Counted from the first letter of the stretch, positions 1-8,691 are shown. The stretch is DNA of 64,000 nt from Anaerolineae bacterium (GCA_013178095.1 JABLXK010000002.1:1-64000), one strand, 5' to 3'. A program made the numbers and translations. Notes: generated by a model not told the origin, from the letters alone.

Positions 1-120
1 GATCAGTGGTTGGTGCATTACAACACCGAACGTCCTCATCTTGGCTATCGTAATATGGGACGTCGGCCAATCGAGACAATTGATTTATTTTTGAATAAGA
101 ATGTTAGGAATGAAGCTTAG
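1..120 (+). CDS. Transposase/integrase, C-terminal fragment cut by the window edge
   Basis: Frame 1 is open from the first base to a TAG at 118-120. It encodes 39 residues containing YNTERPHLGY and a following RRPIETI, the typical C-terminal end of a DDE integrase core (rve) in IS3/IS481-type transposases. The catalytic domain lies outside the window, so family and integrity cannot be judged. The element's right end should lie within the next 150 bases; a perfect inverted repeat at 226-260 may be that end. Confidence 0.75.
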   Translation, partial: DQWLVHYNTERPHLGYRNMGRRPIETIDLFLNKNVRNEA

Positions 121-225
121 TCGTACAAATTACCCTTATTTAATTAATAAACATTGATTGTGTATTATTTCTTTTTATAACTATGTTATATTCATTTTCT
201 TGTGTCGTTATTTTTTGAGGTTCGT

Positions 226-260
226 AAAGGATGTGTCGACAAACGGAGGACACATCCTTT
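226..260. repeat. Perfect 12-bp inverted repeat (IS end or terminator)
   Basis: AAAGGATGTGTC at 226-237 is perfectly repeated in inverse at 249-260 with an 11-nt loop. It lies between the transposase stop (120) and the end of the minus-strand anti-sigma gene (276). It could be part of the IS terminus or a factor-independent terminator for the minus-strand operon, although only a short T tract follows on that strand. Confidence 0.6.
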
Positions 261-275
261 GCCCATTGGTACCTG

Positions 276-1694
276 CTAACTACCGCTCGTTGGCGGCTGC
301 CATTCGATTTTCCAGTCTCCCGGCAGGAGAAAGTGCGCATCCCCTATTTTGCAGGTAACTTGGCCATGCGGCAGCCCACCCGAGTAGTAGTAAATGAATT
401 TGTCGGATGATCCTTCTCCGTAATCCGGCTTGCCATCGCCGTCACCCTGGCAAAAGTAACTGCCGCTGAAATAACCTTCGCTGATCTTGCCGACCGTGAT
501 CGCGTAACCCTTTTCCAGGCCCTCATCCCGGCCCTGGTCAGACGACTCCTGCACAACCTCGATGGCTTGAAAGTCGATCTTGATTCCATTCACATCCACC
601 TCTTTGTTGATTTCCCAGCTTTGCCCCACTTGCGGATCGGCGCCCGCGTCAAAGCTGAACACCGGAATGCCGAAATTTTCAGGATCGTAAATCGCAGTGA
701 TCCACAGGTCGGAAACGTGCAGCGTCAGCGGCGCGCTGAAATCTTTCGCGACTACTTTAATCGCAAAGGCTTGGTCGACGTTGATTCCCTTGGCATCGCG
801 AATAACATCGCCCGGTTCAATGGTGATTTCTTTTCCAGCTGCATCTTGAGCGGATAAAGATTTGTACCTAAGTTCCGTGTAATTAAAATCTGCTCTGCTC
901 CAATTTGGATTCGAGAGGTCGAAATGTCCATAAATCATGTACCCGTCATCCAAAGCCACGCTCTTGTCGATGAATATTTTCACACCGTTGTCTCCGACCG
1001 CTGCCGTGCTTTCCGCGGTACTCTCGACCACTGGCAGTGTTTTTACGTCGGCGGGTTTGGTGGTGCTTAATCTGAAATCCACCTTCCATTCCTTGGGATC
1101 GGTGCACAGGGCAGTTTCGGGATCGTCGGGATCTACGCCTTCGTACAGCGTAGCCTGCCTGACGCCCTCCGGCAGCGGGAAGAATTGAACGCGCGCTTGT
1201 AGCTTGCCGTCCTCGATACCGTTTCCTCCCCCGGTGGGCAGTAACGTTTTTCCGTCTGGCAGCAGCAGTCGGGTGACGTTGTATGCGCAATGGCTGCCGC
1301 CATTGGGCAGTTCATCGCTGTGGAAAGCCACAACTGTTTGATTGCCGTCCGAGATCACCTGGTCGATGGTCAGCGCGACGCCCATCTGTTCAGCGCTGGC
1401 CGGTCCTGCCAGGTACAGTGTGTTATCATCCTCCTCGATGATGCCCACCCCTGGCAGAAAATTGAATAATCCACGCAGGCTGGCCCACACGCTTTGCGGG
1501 GAAGTCGCGATGAAGGCGATCACCAGTGCCAAGGCCGCCATGACCGGTATCCAACGCCATTGCGCAGATCTTCTGGAAACAACCTCCTTTTGCGGGGTTG
1601 CCTTGATCCTGCGTAAAAGATTTTGCGAGAATTCCGCGGAGGGTTCGATTGCATGCACCGCTTCGCTGATTTTCTCTTCAATTTGCTTGGTCAT
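276..1694 (-). CDS. Membrane-anchored anti-sigma factor-like protein (DUF4179-like)
   Basis: This is a 472-residue protein read from ATG 1694, preceded by GGAG at a good distance; an ATG at 1700 is a poorer alternative. The short N-terminal cytoplasmic part is followed by a single membrane helix (WIPVMAALALVIAFIA) at about residues 48-65 and a long extracytoplasmic domain rich in beta-type sequence. This is the layout of anti-sigma factors with a DUF4179-like region. The start overlaps the end of the ECF sigma gene by 17 bases, so the two are translationally coupled and presumably act as a pair. The signal sensed by the outer domain is unknown. The family assignment rests on layout and neighbour rather than on a diagnostic motif. 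Confidence 0.7.
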   Translation of the reverse strand: MTKQIEEKISEAVHAIEPSAEFSQNLLRRIKATPQKEVVSRRSAQWRWIPVMAALALVIAFIATSPQSVWASLRGLFNFLPGVGIIEEDDNTLYLAGPASAEQMGVALTIDQVISDGNQTVVAFHSDELPNGGSHCAYNVTRLLLPDGKTLLPTGGGNGIEDGKLQARVQFFPLPEGVRQATLYEGVDPDDPETALCTDPKEWKVDFRLSTTKPADVKTLPVVESTAESTAAVGDNGVKIFIDKSVALDDGYMIYGHFDLSNPNWSRADFNYTELRYKSLSAQDAAGKEITIEPGDVIRDAKGINVDQAFAIKVVAKDFSAPLTLHVSDLWITAIYDPENFGIPVFSFDAGADPQVGQSWEINKEVDVNGIKIDFQAIEVVQESSDQGRDEGLEKGYAITVGKISEGYFSGSYFCQGDGDGKPDYGEGSSDKFIYYYSGGLPHGQVTCKIGDAHFLLPGDWKIEWQPPTSGS

Positions 1695-2271
1695 TTTCAT
1701 TCTCCATTTGTTGCTTGAACCGATCCAGTAAACGCGCAACGGATTTCCGGGCGGTGTCCTCTTTACAATGCAGGATCTGCCCGATCTCGCGGTAGCTGAG
1801 CTCCGCCATGAATCGCAGACGGATCAATCCTTGACCTTTTTCATCCAGGTTGTTGAGCAGCTTGATCACTTGCTCGATATCCGCTTTTTGGATGGTTTGC
1901 GTCGATGGATCGCTGCCTGCGCCCTGTATTTCCAGCTTCTCAAAGGGGATTTCCTGTGTTGAGTGATGGGAGTTTCGGCGGTAATGATCCACCAGCCTGG
2001 CGTGCGCGATACTGAATAGCCAGGCTGAAAACGCGCCCCGCTGGTGATATCGCGGCAAGTCTCGATAAACTTGCAGGAATACCTGCGAAGTTAAATCCTC
2101 GGCGTCTTTGACGTTGCCCGCACGGAAATAGAAATAGCGGTATACCGGTTTCAGCCACCGGGTATACAGGGCATCGAACCTGGCCGGATTCTGCTGCGCA
2201 GCCTGGACCAGTTCATCCTCGTTTTCCTTAGCAGGGCTTTGCCTGTCGTCTTCGGTAATGGTTTGATTCAT
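1678..2271 (-). CDS. ECF-type RNA polymerase sigma factor
   Basis: This is a 197-residue sigma-70 family protein. Region 2 is recognisable from FDALYTRWLKPVYRYFYFRAG and the core-binding stretch DAEDLTSQVFLQVYRDL, followed by FSAWLFSIAHARLVDHYRR. Region 4 carries the HTH ELSYREIGQILHCKEDTARKSVARLL. I chose ATG 2271 (MNQTITED), preceded by a purine-rich GGAAAAAAGG; an in-frame GTG at 2310 would add 13 residues. The gene is followed with overlap by a membrane-anchored anti-sigma-like gene, so activity is probably controlled by sequestration at the membrane. No target promoter could be recognised in the window. Confidence 0.9.
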   Translation of the reverse strand: MNQTITEDDRQSPAKENEDELVQAAQQNPARFDALYTRWLKPVYRYFYFRAGNVKDAEDLTSQVFLQVYRDLPRYHQRGAFSAWLFSIAHARLVDHYRRNSHHSTQEIPFEKLEIQGAGSDPSTQTIQKADIEQVIKLLNNLDEKGQGLIRLRFMAELSYREIGQILHCKEDTARKSVARLLDRFKQQMENENDQAN

Positions 2272-2445
2272 CCTTTTTTCCTTGGTGCAGTATTGAAAAT
2301 GCATTTTCACGTGATATATAACCGCACAAGTGTCAAAAACCGGACAAGTTTTATTCTAAAAAATGTAATAACAGGTTGGAAAATTATATTCTCGGATGGA
2401 AATTTGGTATTCTCCAATGGTTTTTATGGAAATGCTTTGAGTGCC

Positions 2446-2491
2446 TTAAATAAAAATACCTCCTGACCGGTTTGAATTGCCGGGCAGGAGG
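2446..2491 (-). terminator. Rho-independent terminator of the padR operon
   Basis: CCTCCTG-CCGG (2459-2470) pairs with CCGG-CAGGAGG (2480-2491) with one internal mismatch and a 9-nt loop. On the minus strand the stem is followed by a T-rich tail (TATTTTTATTT). It lies 20 bases beyond the last gene of the PadR operon. Confidence 0.75.
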
Positions 2492-2510
2492 GGGATTGCT
2501 TATTATAAAA

Positions 2511-2825
2511 TCACGTTTTCTCTTTTGTGAATTCCGCTATCTCTACCCGCAATTCCTCCAACTCGTTCTGCAGCCAGGTCTCGCGTTTCTTCATTTTCTC
2601 CAGTTTTTCCTCGGGAGTCATGTTCACCGGATCCGGCACTTCGAAAGCGGCGTATTCCATCCATGCTGGCCAGCGGTTATGCCTGTGCATCCACCTGATC
2701 CCGTGATGGCATCTGGTGTGTGCATTGAGATCTTCCCGCAGATATTCGTAAAATTCTTCGTCGAAGGAGTTTTCCTTCGAATCGCTCTTAATCTCCTTGA
2801 TGTTTTCTTGCTTGTCGTCTTTCAT
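2511..2825 (-). CDS. Small charged protein of unknown function downstream of PadR
   Basis: This 104-residue protein starts at ATG 2825 with AGAGG at a good distance. It is highly charged. The N-terminus is acidic and lysine-rich, the middle holds a His/Trp-rich segment (TRCHHGIRWMHRHNRWPAW), and the C-terminus is a predicted coiled coil (about residues 74-102, EEKLEKMKKRETWLQNELEEL). There is no signal peptide or membrane segment. It lies 23 bases downstream of the PadR-type regulator gene on the same strand, an arrangement common for a PadR gene and a small effector or partner protein. I do not recognise the family; the clustered His/Cys could bind a metal, which is a guess. Confidence 0.7.
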   Translation of the reverse strand: MKDDKQENIKEIKSDSKENSFDEEFYEYLREDLNAHTRCHHGIRWMHRHNRWPAWMEYAAFEVPDPVNMTPEEKLEKMKKRETWLQNELEELRVEIAEFTKEKT

Positions 2826-2848
2826 ACAACCTCTTGTTGAATTGCTTC

Positions 2849-3229
2849 TTATTCTTCTTTTTTCTGATCGGAGGAATTCTCGTAAACTTCGATCAAATGA
2901 TCGATCTGCTTGCGCGAAGTTTTCAACTTCTCCATGTACTGTGTCAAAATCTCTTCCCCGTCCCCGGTGATCGAATAGATCCTGCGCGGCGGGCCTTGGC
3001 TGTCCTTGTCGTCCCACACCGATTGGATCAGCCCTTCGGCCTCCAGCGCGTGCAGCGCTCGGTAGATCAAGCTGGGATCGATGTCCTCGACCCCGGCATC
3101 TTGCTTCAACCGTTCCATCAAATCGTAGCCGTGTGATGGTCCCATGTGCACCATCAATAAGAGGGCAGGTTGTAGTATATGCCTTCCACCCCCCCGCCTT
3201 CCATGAAAATGTCTTCCTCGTTCTCTCAT
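2849..3229 (-). CDS. PadR family transcriptional regulator
   Basis: This 126-residue protein starts at ATG 3229; an upstream in-frame TTG at 3256 is less likely. It carries the PadR winged-helix signature: LQPALLLMVHMGPSHGYDLMERL, then DPSLIYRALHALEAEGLIQS and the wing GPPRRIYSITGDGEEIL. A C-terminal helix (about 95-120) would be the dimerisation arm. The very N-terminus is rich in Arg, Gly and His (GRHFHGRRGGGRH), which is unusual and may give a metal or nucleic-acid contact. An inverted repeat about 50 bases upstream is a candidate autoregulatory operator. The gene is co-transcribed with the small charged protein downstream. Confidence 0.9.
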   Translation of the reverse strand: MRERGRHFHGRRGGGRHILQPALLLMVHMGPSHGYDLMERLKQDAGVEDIDPSLIYRALHALEAEGLIQSVWDDKDSQGPPRRIYSITGDGEEILTQYMEKLKTSRKQIDHLIEVYENSSDQKKEE

Positions 3230-3279
3230 GTCGCTAATATAGCATACTATAGACAAAAAGTCAATAGAATAAATACATA

Positions 3280-3292
3280 TAGCAAAATGCTA
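3280..3292. promoter_or_regulatory. Candidate PadR operator (TAGCA-AAA-TGCTA)
   Basis: A perfect 5-bp inverted repeat, TAGCA AAA TGCTA, lies 51 bases upstream of the PadR start. A second related element, TATAGCATACTATAG, lies at 3238-3252 just before the start codon. Two related AT-rich dyads upstream of a PadR gene fit autoregulation. This is inferred from position and symmetry only. Confidence 0.4.
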
Positions 3293-3395
3293 ATAGATTA
3301 GTGGGTATAAATTATCAATAATGGTTATTTCCAATGGATAATGGAAATAGTATTTAAATAGGTCGTACATTCTCGAGGCTCAATGCAGAAAGTAG

Positions 3396-3415
3396 GTCAC
3401 GCAGGAATGCGTGAC
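3396..3415. repeat. Perfect 8-bp hairpin GTCACGCA-GGAA-TGCGTGAC
   Basis: The arms at 3396-3403 and 3408-3415 are perfectly complementary around a GGAA loop. The core CAGGAATGCGTG recurs in a related hairpin at 13625-13644 and a looser GTCACG/CGTGAC pair is at about 5293-5312, so this looks like a small dispersed palindromic repeat rather than a gene-specific signal. The rest of 3300-3483 shows no gene. Confidence 0.55.
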
Positions 3416-3482
3416 AAAAACTCTTAATGTGACCTATTACGTTTGAGTTATAAAAAAAGACCACTTTTCAGTGGTCTTTCCT

Positions 3483-3633
<151 letters not shown>

Positions 3634-3649
3634 GTGAATATTCTTTGTG

Positions 3650-3748
3650 GGAGGGGAGAGAGAATTTGACCGACGACCTTCGCGAAGCACCCCCTTGGGG
3701 GGCACGGACCCGAACCGTGCGCGCTGCACCGGGCTGCGCTACGCCCCG
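3650..3748 (-). pseudogene. tRNA-Pro pseudogene with intact 5' half and promoter
   Basis: The 5' half, including the D arm and the CGG anticodon arm, is identical to the tRNA-Pro at 3484-3559. After the anticodon stem the sequence changes. A GC-rich insertion with its own hairpin character (CCCCTTGGGG) replaces the variable region, the T arm is degraded, and the 3' acceptor strand no longer matches the 5' strand. It cannot fold into a full tRNA. Its promoter copy (3786-3814) is intact, so it may still be transcribed. Confidence 0.75.
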
Positions 3749-3822
3749 AACTACATTCCATAACCCAATAGGTTATGTGAACCGAATTATACATTAGTTA
3801 CAGAAAAATCACAAAACAAAAC
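3703..3822. repeat. Direct repeat, copy 2
   Basis: This is the second copy of the 3514-3633 repeat at a constant offset of 189 bases. The few substitutions are in the upstream flank (for example AAG to AGG in the AATAAGTTATG stretch). Confidence 0.9.
3786..3814 (-). promoter_or_regulatory. Duplicated promoter in front of the tRNA-Pro pseudogene
   Basis: TTGTGA (3809-3814), 17 bp and TATAAT (3786-3791) are preserved exactly although the spacer carries substitutions. Confidence 0.6.
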
Positions 3823-3833
3823 AAGGTAAATTA

Positions 3834-4384
3834 GAGCTCACTGCATGAACAGAAAACCTTCCCCCTCTCCCTGAAAGATTGCTGAAATTCGGAGAAATCA
3901 TTTTCTCAGGGAGAGGGCCAGGGGTGAGGGGATTAGAAATATTGTCTTCGCGAGGCTTGCAGTGCAAGCCGTGGCGATCTCGCAGCTCAATGCAAGAGCA
4001 GTGAGCGGAGATAACCGACACAGGATTGCGTCAGGCAATCCATGAGTCGGTCATCAGGATGAGCTCACTGCAGGAGCAGAAAACCTTCTCCCTCTCCTTA
4101 ATGATTGCCGGAGTTCGACGAAACTACAATTTCAGGGAGAGGGCTAGGGGTGAGGGGATCATCATTCTGTCTTCGTGAGGCTAGCAGTGCAAGCCGTGGC
4201 GATCTCGTAGCTCAATGCAAGAGTAGTGAGCGGAGATAAACGACACAGGATTTCGTCAAGCAAACCATGAGTCGGTCATCATGATGAGCTCACTGCAGGA
4301 GCAGAGAACCTTCCCCCTCTCCCTGAAAGATTGCTGAAATTCGAAGAAATCATTTTTTCAGGGAGAGGGCCAGGGGTGAGGGAA
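3834..4384. repeat. Tandem repeat, about 2.4 copies of a 226-bp unit
   Basis: Units begin with GAGCTCACTGCA at 3834, 4061 and 4285; the third is cut after about 100 bases. Each unit contains a long inverted repeat, CCCTCTCCCTGA paired with TCAGGGAGAGGG, separated by about 30 bases and followed by CCAGGGGTGAGGG. Two units also contain GCTTGCAGTGCAAGC, itself a palindrome. No open reading frame is conserved. The G-rich hairpin motif resembles intergenic palindromic elements scattered in many environmental genomes. Confidence 0.85.
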
Positions 4385-4547
4385 AAATAAAGCATGCAGA
4401 TCACACATTCGCCTTCACCTTGTATGTGCGACAAAAAATATTACGTCCTCGCATACCCTTCACCTGTCATCAGCGAATTATCTGGTAGCAAGCTGTTAGT
4501 TGGTTATTGTAAAAAACCAAAAATGCCACAAAAGAACATGAATGATT

Positions 4548-4573
4548 TTCTGTGTTCATCTGTGGTTAAAAAA
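4548..4573. repeat. Dispersed short repeat (TCTGTGTTCATCTGTGGTTAA type), copy 1
   Basis: The stretch at 4548-4573 is closely related to 13739-13775. Both end in GGTTAAAAA and lie in intergenic DNA. The remaining sequence at 4385-4547 shows no gene I can support. Confidence 0.5.
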
Positions 4574-4588
4574 ATGTCTACGAATAAC

Positions 4589-5155
4589 CTATACCCTTAA
4601 CGATCCCCGGAACCCTCTTACCGCGTAGTACGACGACGCCCCATTGTGATACACAAACACCGCGTTGTAGCGCCTGTCCCCAAAAATCGCCCCGCCCAGC
4701 TTGCGGATCTCCGCCGGCGTTTTCAGCCAGCTTGAAGTCTTCAGGTCGAACTCCCCCAGCTTCTGCAGCCCGCGGTATTCCTCCTCCGTCATCAGCTCGA
4801 TCCCCATGGCAGCCGCCACATCCATGGCGCTGTCCGCCGGTTTGGCCTCCTTCCTGGAATCCAGCGCCTCCCGGTCGTAGCACAGGTTCCTGCGCCCTTC
4901 CGGCGTCTCCGCGCTGCAATCGGCAAACATGGTTTCACCTGTTTGGCCGTCAAATCCGATCACGTCCGGCTCTCCGCCGCTGGCTTCCATCTCATTCAAC
5001 GACCACAGCTTCTCCGGCTGCGCTTCCAGCCTGGCTTGCACCTTCCTCCATTCCAACCCCGCGTGCCGTTTCATATTCTTCTCAAAGCGTGCTTTCAATT
5101 TGCCTAAGATTTGCTCACGCTTAGTGGTTGACAATTCCTTTTTCTCGCTGCTCAT
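4589..5155 (-). CDS. DUF4256 family protein
   Basis: This 188-residue cytoplasmic protein has no signal peptide or membrane segment. It matches DUF4256 (function unknown) along its whole length. Recognisable blocks are LKARFEKNMKRHAGLEW near the N-terminus, SLNEMEASGGEPDVIGFD, DCSAETPEGRRNLCYDREAL in the middle, and KLGGAIFGDRRYNAVFVYHNG with FRGSLRV at the extreme C-terminus. I chose ATG 5155, preceded by AGAGGTGAGG; the in-frame GTG at 5161 overlaps that ribosome-binding site. It is a single-gene unit flanked by repeats and by the restriction-modification operon, with no functional link to either that I can see. Confidence 0.85.
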   Translation of the reverse strand: MSSEKKELSTTKREQILGKLKARFEKNMKRHAGLEWRKVQARLEAQPEKLWSLNEMEASGGEPDVIGFDGQTGETMFADCSAETPEGRRNLCYDREALDSRKEAKPADSAMDVAAAMGIELMTEEEYRGLQKLGEFDLKTSSWLKTPAEIRKLGGAIFGDRRYNAVFVYHNGASSYYAVRGFRGSLRV

Positions 5156-5609
5156 CCTCACCTCTTTCGTATAGTTAACATTTTATTCAAGCAATATACC
5201 ATATTGATAAATCAGTTTTTGAATAATAAATCTTCCCAACCCTGTTAAAACGTAAGAATAATATTAATTTAATAATTAGATCAGAACATAGGTCACGTTT
5301 TATTACGTGACACCAATTAGAAACCCCTATATTTATAGTGAACAATCCTTTGATTGAATGAACGCTCTACGCCCCCGCACGGAGGCGATAGTCAGTATGA
5401 TGCTTGCTACATTTCAGTGAACATGTCGCTTTATGATGACTTTGCGCAGTACTACAAAATGAAATGACAGAAATTTCGTTATGAATTTTGTAGATTGTGA
5501 ATTCTCGCGTTCAATATTCTTCAATACGGTTTACGGGCTTTTATAATCAAGGAGTTTTTTTCCATAAGAATTCTTCATATAAATATTTCTCTAATTGTTA
5601 TAATGAACG
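5156..5609. other. Intergenic region before the restriction-modification operon
   Basis: This is AT-rich DNA without a supportable gene. It contains a GTCACG/CGTGAC dyad at about 5293-5312 and a TATAAT at 5542-5547. A second TATAAT at 5599-5604 is the best -10 candidate for the hsd operon, although no good -35 is paired with it. Transcription from it would start at about 5611, which argues for ATG 5634 rather than ATG 5610 as the first start codon. Confidence 0.5.
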
Positions 5610-5633
5610 ATGTATTTGGAGATTACGGCAATC

Positions 5634-7160
5634 ATGATCGAATTATCAAAACTCGAAAGCCACCTTTGGGAAGCTGCCAACATCTTACGCGGTCCGGTAG
5701 ACGCAGCAGATTTTAAGACCTATATTTTTCCTTTACTATTTTTTAAACGCATCTCAGACGCCTATGATGAGGAAACAGAAGCGGCGCTTGCTGAATCTGG
5801 AGGGGATATTGATTTTGCTCAGTTGCCTGAATTTCATCGCTTCATCATCCCCAGAGGCTGCCATTGGGAAGATGTACGGAATCGGACATCCGATATTGGC
5901 CAGGCCTTGCATTATTCTTTAACCGAAATTGAAAAATGCAACCCTGATACTTTATATGGAATTTTCGGCGATGCCCAATGGACTAATAAGGATCGCCTTT
6001 CTGACTCATTGTTACGCGATCTCATTGACCATTTTTCGCGATTAAGATTGCGGAATTCAGATGTTGATGCGGATATCATGGGACAGGCTTATGAATACCT
6101 GATAAAGAAATTCGCGGACGCCACAAACAAGAAAGCCGGCGAATTTTATACGCCTCGTAGCGTAGTGCGATTGATGGTGGATATCTTAAACCCCCAGCCG
6201 GATGAAACGATCTACGATCCTGCCTGCGGAACAGGAGGGATGTTGCTCGGTGCAATACAACATGTACGCGAGAAAAATGGGGATATTAAGCGGTTATTTG
6301 GCCGGTTATTCGGTCAGGAGAAGAACCTGACTACCGCGTCAATAGCAAAGATGAATCTATATCTCCACGGTATCGATGATTTCCACATTCTTCGAGATGA
6401 CACCCTTCGCCGTCCCCGTTTTATCGAAGATGATCGACTAAAAACATTCGACTGTGTCATTGCAAATCCTCCTTTTTCGCTGAAAAAATGGGGAGAAGAG
6501 ATTTGGAAATCTGATCCCTACGGGCGTTGTTTTGCGGGTTTGCCCCCTTCCAGCAGTGGTGATTACGCCTGGGTTCAGCATATGTTGAAATCACTCAAAC
6601 CACGGTCAGGTCGCATGGCAGTAGTTTTACCGCATGGTACTTTATTTCGAATGGGTGCAGAGGGGAAAATTCGCCAGAAGATCTTGGAAATGGATTTATT
6701 GGAAGCGGTGATTGGCCTGGCGCCCAATTTGTTTTACGGAGCCACCCTCGCAGCTGCGATCCTGGTATTTCGGAACAGAAAAGCTCCCGAACGCCAAAAT
6801 AAAGTTCTGATGATCGATGCTTCTGTGCTTTATCGCAAAGGGCGAAACCAGAATACCCTTGAAGAGGAACATGTCGAACAAATCCTAACCTGCTACAAGG
6901 CATTTGACAACCACCCGGGTTTTTCGCAGATCGTGTCCATGGACGAAATCGCTCGGAACGACTACAACCTCAATATTCCACGCTATGTCGAATCAAAGCA
7001 GGACGAAGATATTGCAAGCGTTGATGATGCGCTGAAGGAACTCAAAAACGCGTTACAGGAAGCCTATCGGGCGGAAGATCACCTGTTGGAGTTACTCAAA
7101 GATGCTGGATTGGCTTCTCCAGAGTACCGATCTTCTGAACCAATCACCAATAAAGAATAA
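5634..7160 (+). CDS. hsdM: Type I restriction-modification system, DNA methyltransferase subunit HsdM (first copy)
   Basis: This 508-residue adenine methyltransferase subunit has an N-terminal HsdM helical domain (LESHLWEAANILRG, about residues 5-130). It is followed by an N6-adenine methylase domain with SAM motif DPACGTGGML and catalytic motif IV NPPF. The ATG at 5634 has GGAG 12 bases upstream; an ATG at 5610 is also in frame. It is the first gene of an hsdM-hsdM-CpXC-hsdS-hsdR cluster, and a second, clearly related but different HsdM begins 13 bases after its stop. Both methylase motifs are intact, so this copy should be catalytically competent. It would modify adenines in the sequence chosen by HsdS. 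Confidence 0.93.
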   Translation: MIELSKLESHLWEAANILRGPVDAADFKTYIFPLLFFKRISDAYDEETEAALAESGGDIDFAQLPEFHRFIIPRGCHWEDVRNRTSDIGQALHYSLTEIEKCNPDTLYGIFGDAQWTNKDRLSDSLLRDLIDHFSRLRLRNSDVDADIMGQAYEYLIKKFADATNKKAGEFYTPRSVVRLMVDILNPQPDETIYDPACGTGGMLLGAIQHVREKNGDIKRLFGRLFGQEKNLTTASIAKMNLYLHGIDDFHILRDDTLRRPRFIEDDRLKTFDCVIANPPFSLKKWGEEIWKSDPYGRCFAGLPPSSSGDYAWVQHMLKSLKPRSGRMAVVLPHGTLFRMGAEGKIRQKILEMDLLEAVIGLAPNLFYGATLAAAILVFRNRKAPERQNKVLMIDASVLYRKGRNQNTLEEEHVEQILTCYKAFDNHPGFSQIVSMDEIARNDYNLNIPRYVESKQDEDIASVDDALKELKNALQEAYRAEDHLLELLKDAGLASPEYRSSEPITNKE

Positions 7161-7173
7161 GGTCATAACATTC

Positions 7174-8691
7174 ATGCAGCTTAACGCTTTCAACAATCTT
7201 CCATCCCCCATCTCTCTGGCTGACCTTGAATCCCACCTTTGGGGCGCAGCTACCTTATTGCGTGGCTTAATCGATGCTGGCGATTATAAGCAGTACATCT
7301 TTCCACTTTTATTCTACAAGCGGCTTTGCGACGTTTTTGATGAGGAATACCAGCAGGCATTGGCGGAATCGAAAGGAGATCAAGTGTATGCAGGCCTGAT
7401 CGAACACCGCTTCAAAATTCCAGAAGGCGTGCATTGGAATGATGTGCGTTCTCAAACGACCGACCTGGGCAAAGCCTTGCAAAACGCAATGCGGGCAATC
7501 GAACAGGCCAACCCGGATACCCTCGCGGGTATCTTTGGGGATGCTCCCTGGACGAATAAAAGCCGGCTTTCGGATCGTATCCTACGGGATTTGATTGAGC
7601 ATTTCTCCAAACACACCCTCTCCATTGCCAATGTACCCGAGGATGAGCTGGGCATCGGGTATGAATATTTGATCAAGAAATTTGCGGATGATAGTGGACA
7701 CACCGCGGCTGAGTTCTACACCAACCGCACCGTGGTGCGCCTGATGACTGAGCTCCTTGAACCACAAGAGGGCGAATCCATTTACGACCCCACCTGCGGT
7801 TCCGGTGGCATGCTGCTTTCCTGTGCCGTTCGTTTGAAGGATCAGGGCAAGGAATATCGTACATTGAAATTATTTGGGCAGGAACGCAATCTGATCACTT
7901 CATCCATTGCCCGGATGAATTTATTCCTGCATGGTTTTGAGGATTTTCGCATTGAGCGCGGAGATACCCTGGCTGATCCCAAGCTGATTCAGGGCGACCG
8001 TCTGCGTCAGTTTGATATTGTATTGGCCAACCCACCTTACTCCATCAAACAATGGAACCGGAAGGGCTGGGAAAGCGACCCCTTCGGGCGGAATTTTCTG
8101 GGCGTTCCTCCGCAGGGACGCGCCGATTATGCGTTCTTCCAACACATCCTAAAGAGCCTCAAGCCGGTCAGCGGGCGCTGCGCCATTCTCTTCCCGCATG
8201 GCGTGTTATTCCGTGATGAAGAAAGGGAGATGCGCTGCAAGTTAATTGAACAGGATTGGGTTGAATGCGTCATTGGTCTGGGTCCCAATCTGTTTTACAA
8301 CTCTCCCATGGAAGCCTGCGTGATGATCTGTCGTACCCATAAACCGTCTGATCGTAAGGGAAAGATTCTATTAATCAATGCTGTCGATGAGGTCACGCGT
8401 GAACGCGCGCAGAGCTTCCTGGAAGATGATCACATTCAAAGGATCACAACTGCTTACCGCGCATTCGAAGACGAAGAGGGTTTCACCCGGGTGATCACGA
8501 AAGAGGAAGCGCTTGATCAAAATGGGAATCTCAATATTGCGCTCTACGTTCGCAAGAAAAATGGGAATGGAAACCTGGTAGATCTAAATGATAATAACCT
8601 GACCAAGGCTATAATAGAATGGCAAACCAGTTCAGTGGAATTGCGCGAATCCTTAAACGATCTGATTCATCGAATAATGGGGGAACAATGA
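7174..8691 (+). CDS. hsdM: Type I restriction-modification system, DNA methyltransferase subunit HsdM (second copy)
   Basis: This 505-residue paralogue of the preceding HsdM is roughly half identical by eye and aligns end to end (LESHLWGAATLLRGLIDAGD; DPTCGSGGML as SAM motif; NPPY as catalytic motif IV). I chose ATG 7174, with AAGG about 11 bases upstream, because the protein then begins like its paralogue; an ATG at 7102 would overlap the first copy. Having two different intact M subunits next to one S subunit suggests a heteromeric M1M2S methylase, or two interchangeable M subunits. The stop overlaps the next start as ATGA. Confidence 0.92.
   Translation: MQLNAFNNLPSPISLADLESHLWGAATLLRGLIDAGDYKQYIFPLLFYKRLCDVFDEEYQQALAESKGDQVYAGLIEHRFKIPEGVHWNDVRSQTTDLGKALQNAMRAIEQANPDTLAGIFGDAPWTNKSRLSDRILRDLIEHFSKHTLSIANVPEDELGIGYEYLIKKFADDSGHTAAEFYTNRTVVRLMTELLEPQEGESIYDPTCGSGGMLLSCAVRLKDQGKEYRTLKLFGQERNLITSSIARMNLFLHGFEDFRIERGDTLADPKLIQGDRLRQFDIVLANPPYSIKQWNRKGWESDPFGRNFLGVPPQGRADYAFFQHILKSLKPVSGRCAILFPHGVLFRDEEREMRCKLIEQDWVECVIGLGPNLFYNSPMEACVMICRTHKPSDRKGKILLINAVDEVTRERAQSFLEDDHIQRITTAYRAFEDEEGFTRVITKEEALDQNGNLNIALYVRKKNGNGNLVDLNDNNLTKAIIEWQTSSVELRESLNDLIHRIMGEQ

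Noticed and set aside
2239-2466. 75-residue plus-strand frame opposite the sigma factor start
   Set aside because: It overlaps the sigma gene and its upstream AT-rich region, has no ribosome-binding site and no recognisable feature.
3834-4384. Possible CRISPR array
   Set aside because: The repeat unit is about 226 bases, without short identical repeats separated by unique spacers, and there are no cas genes in the window.
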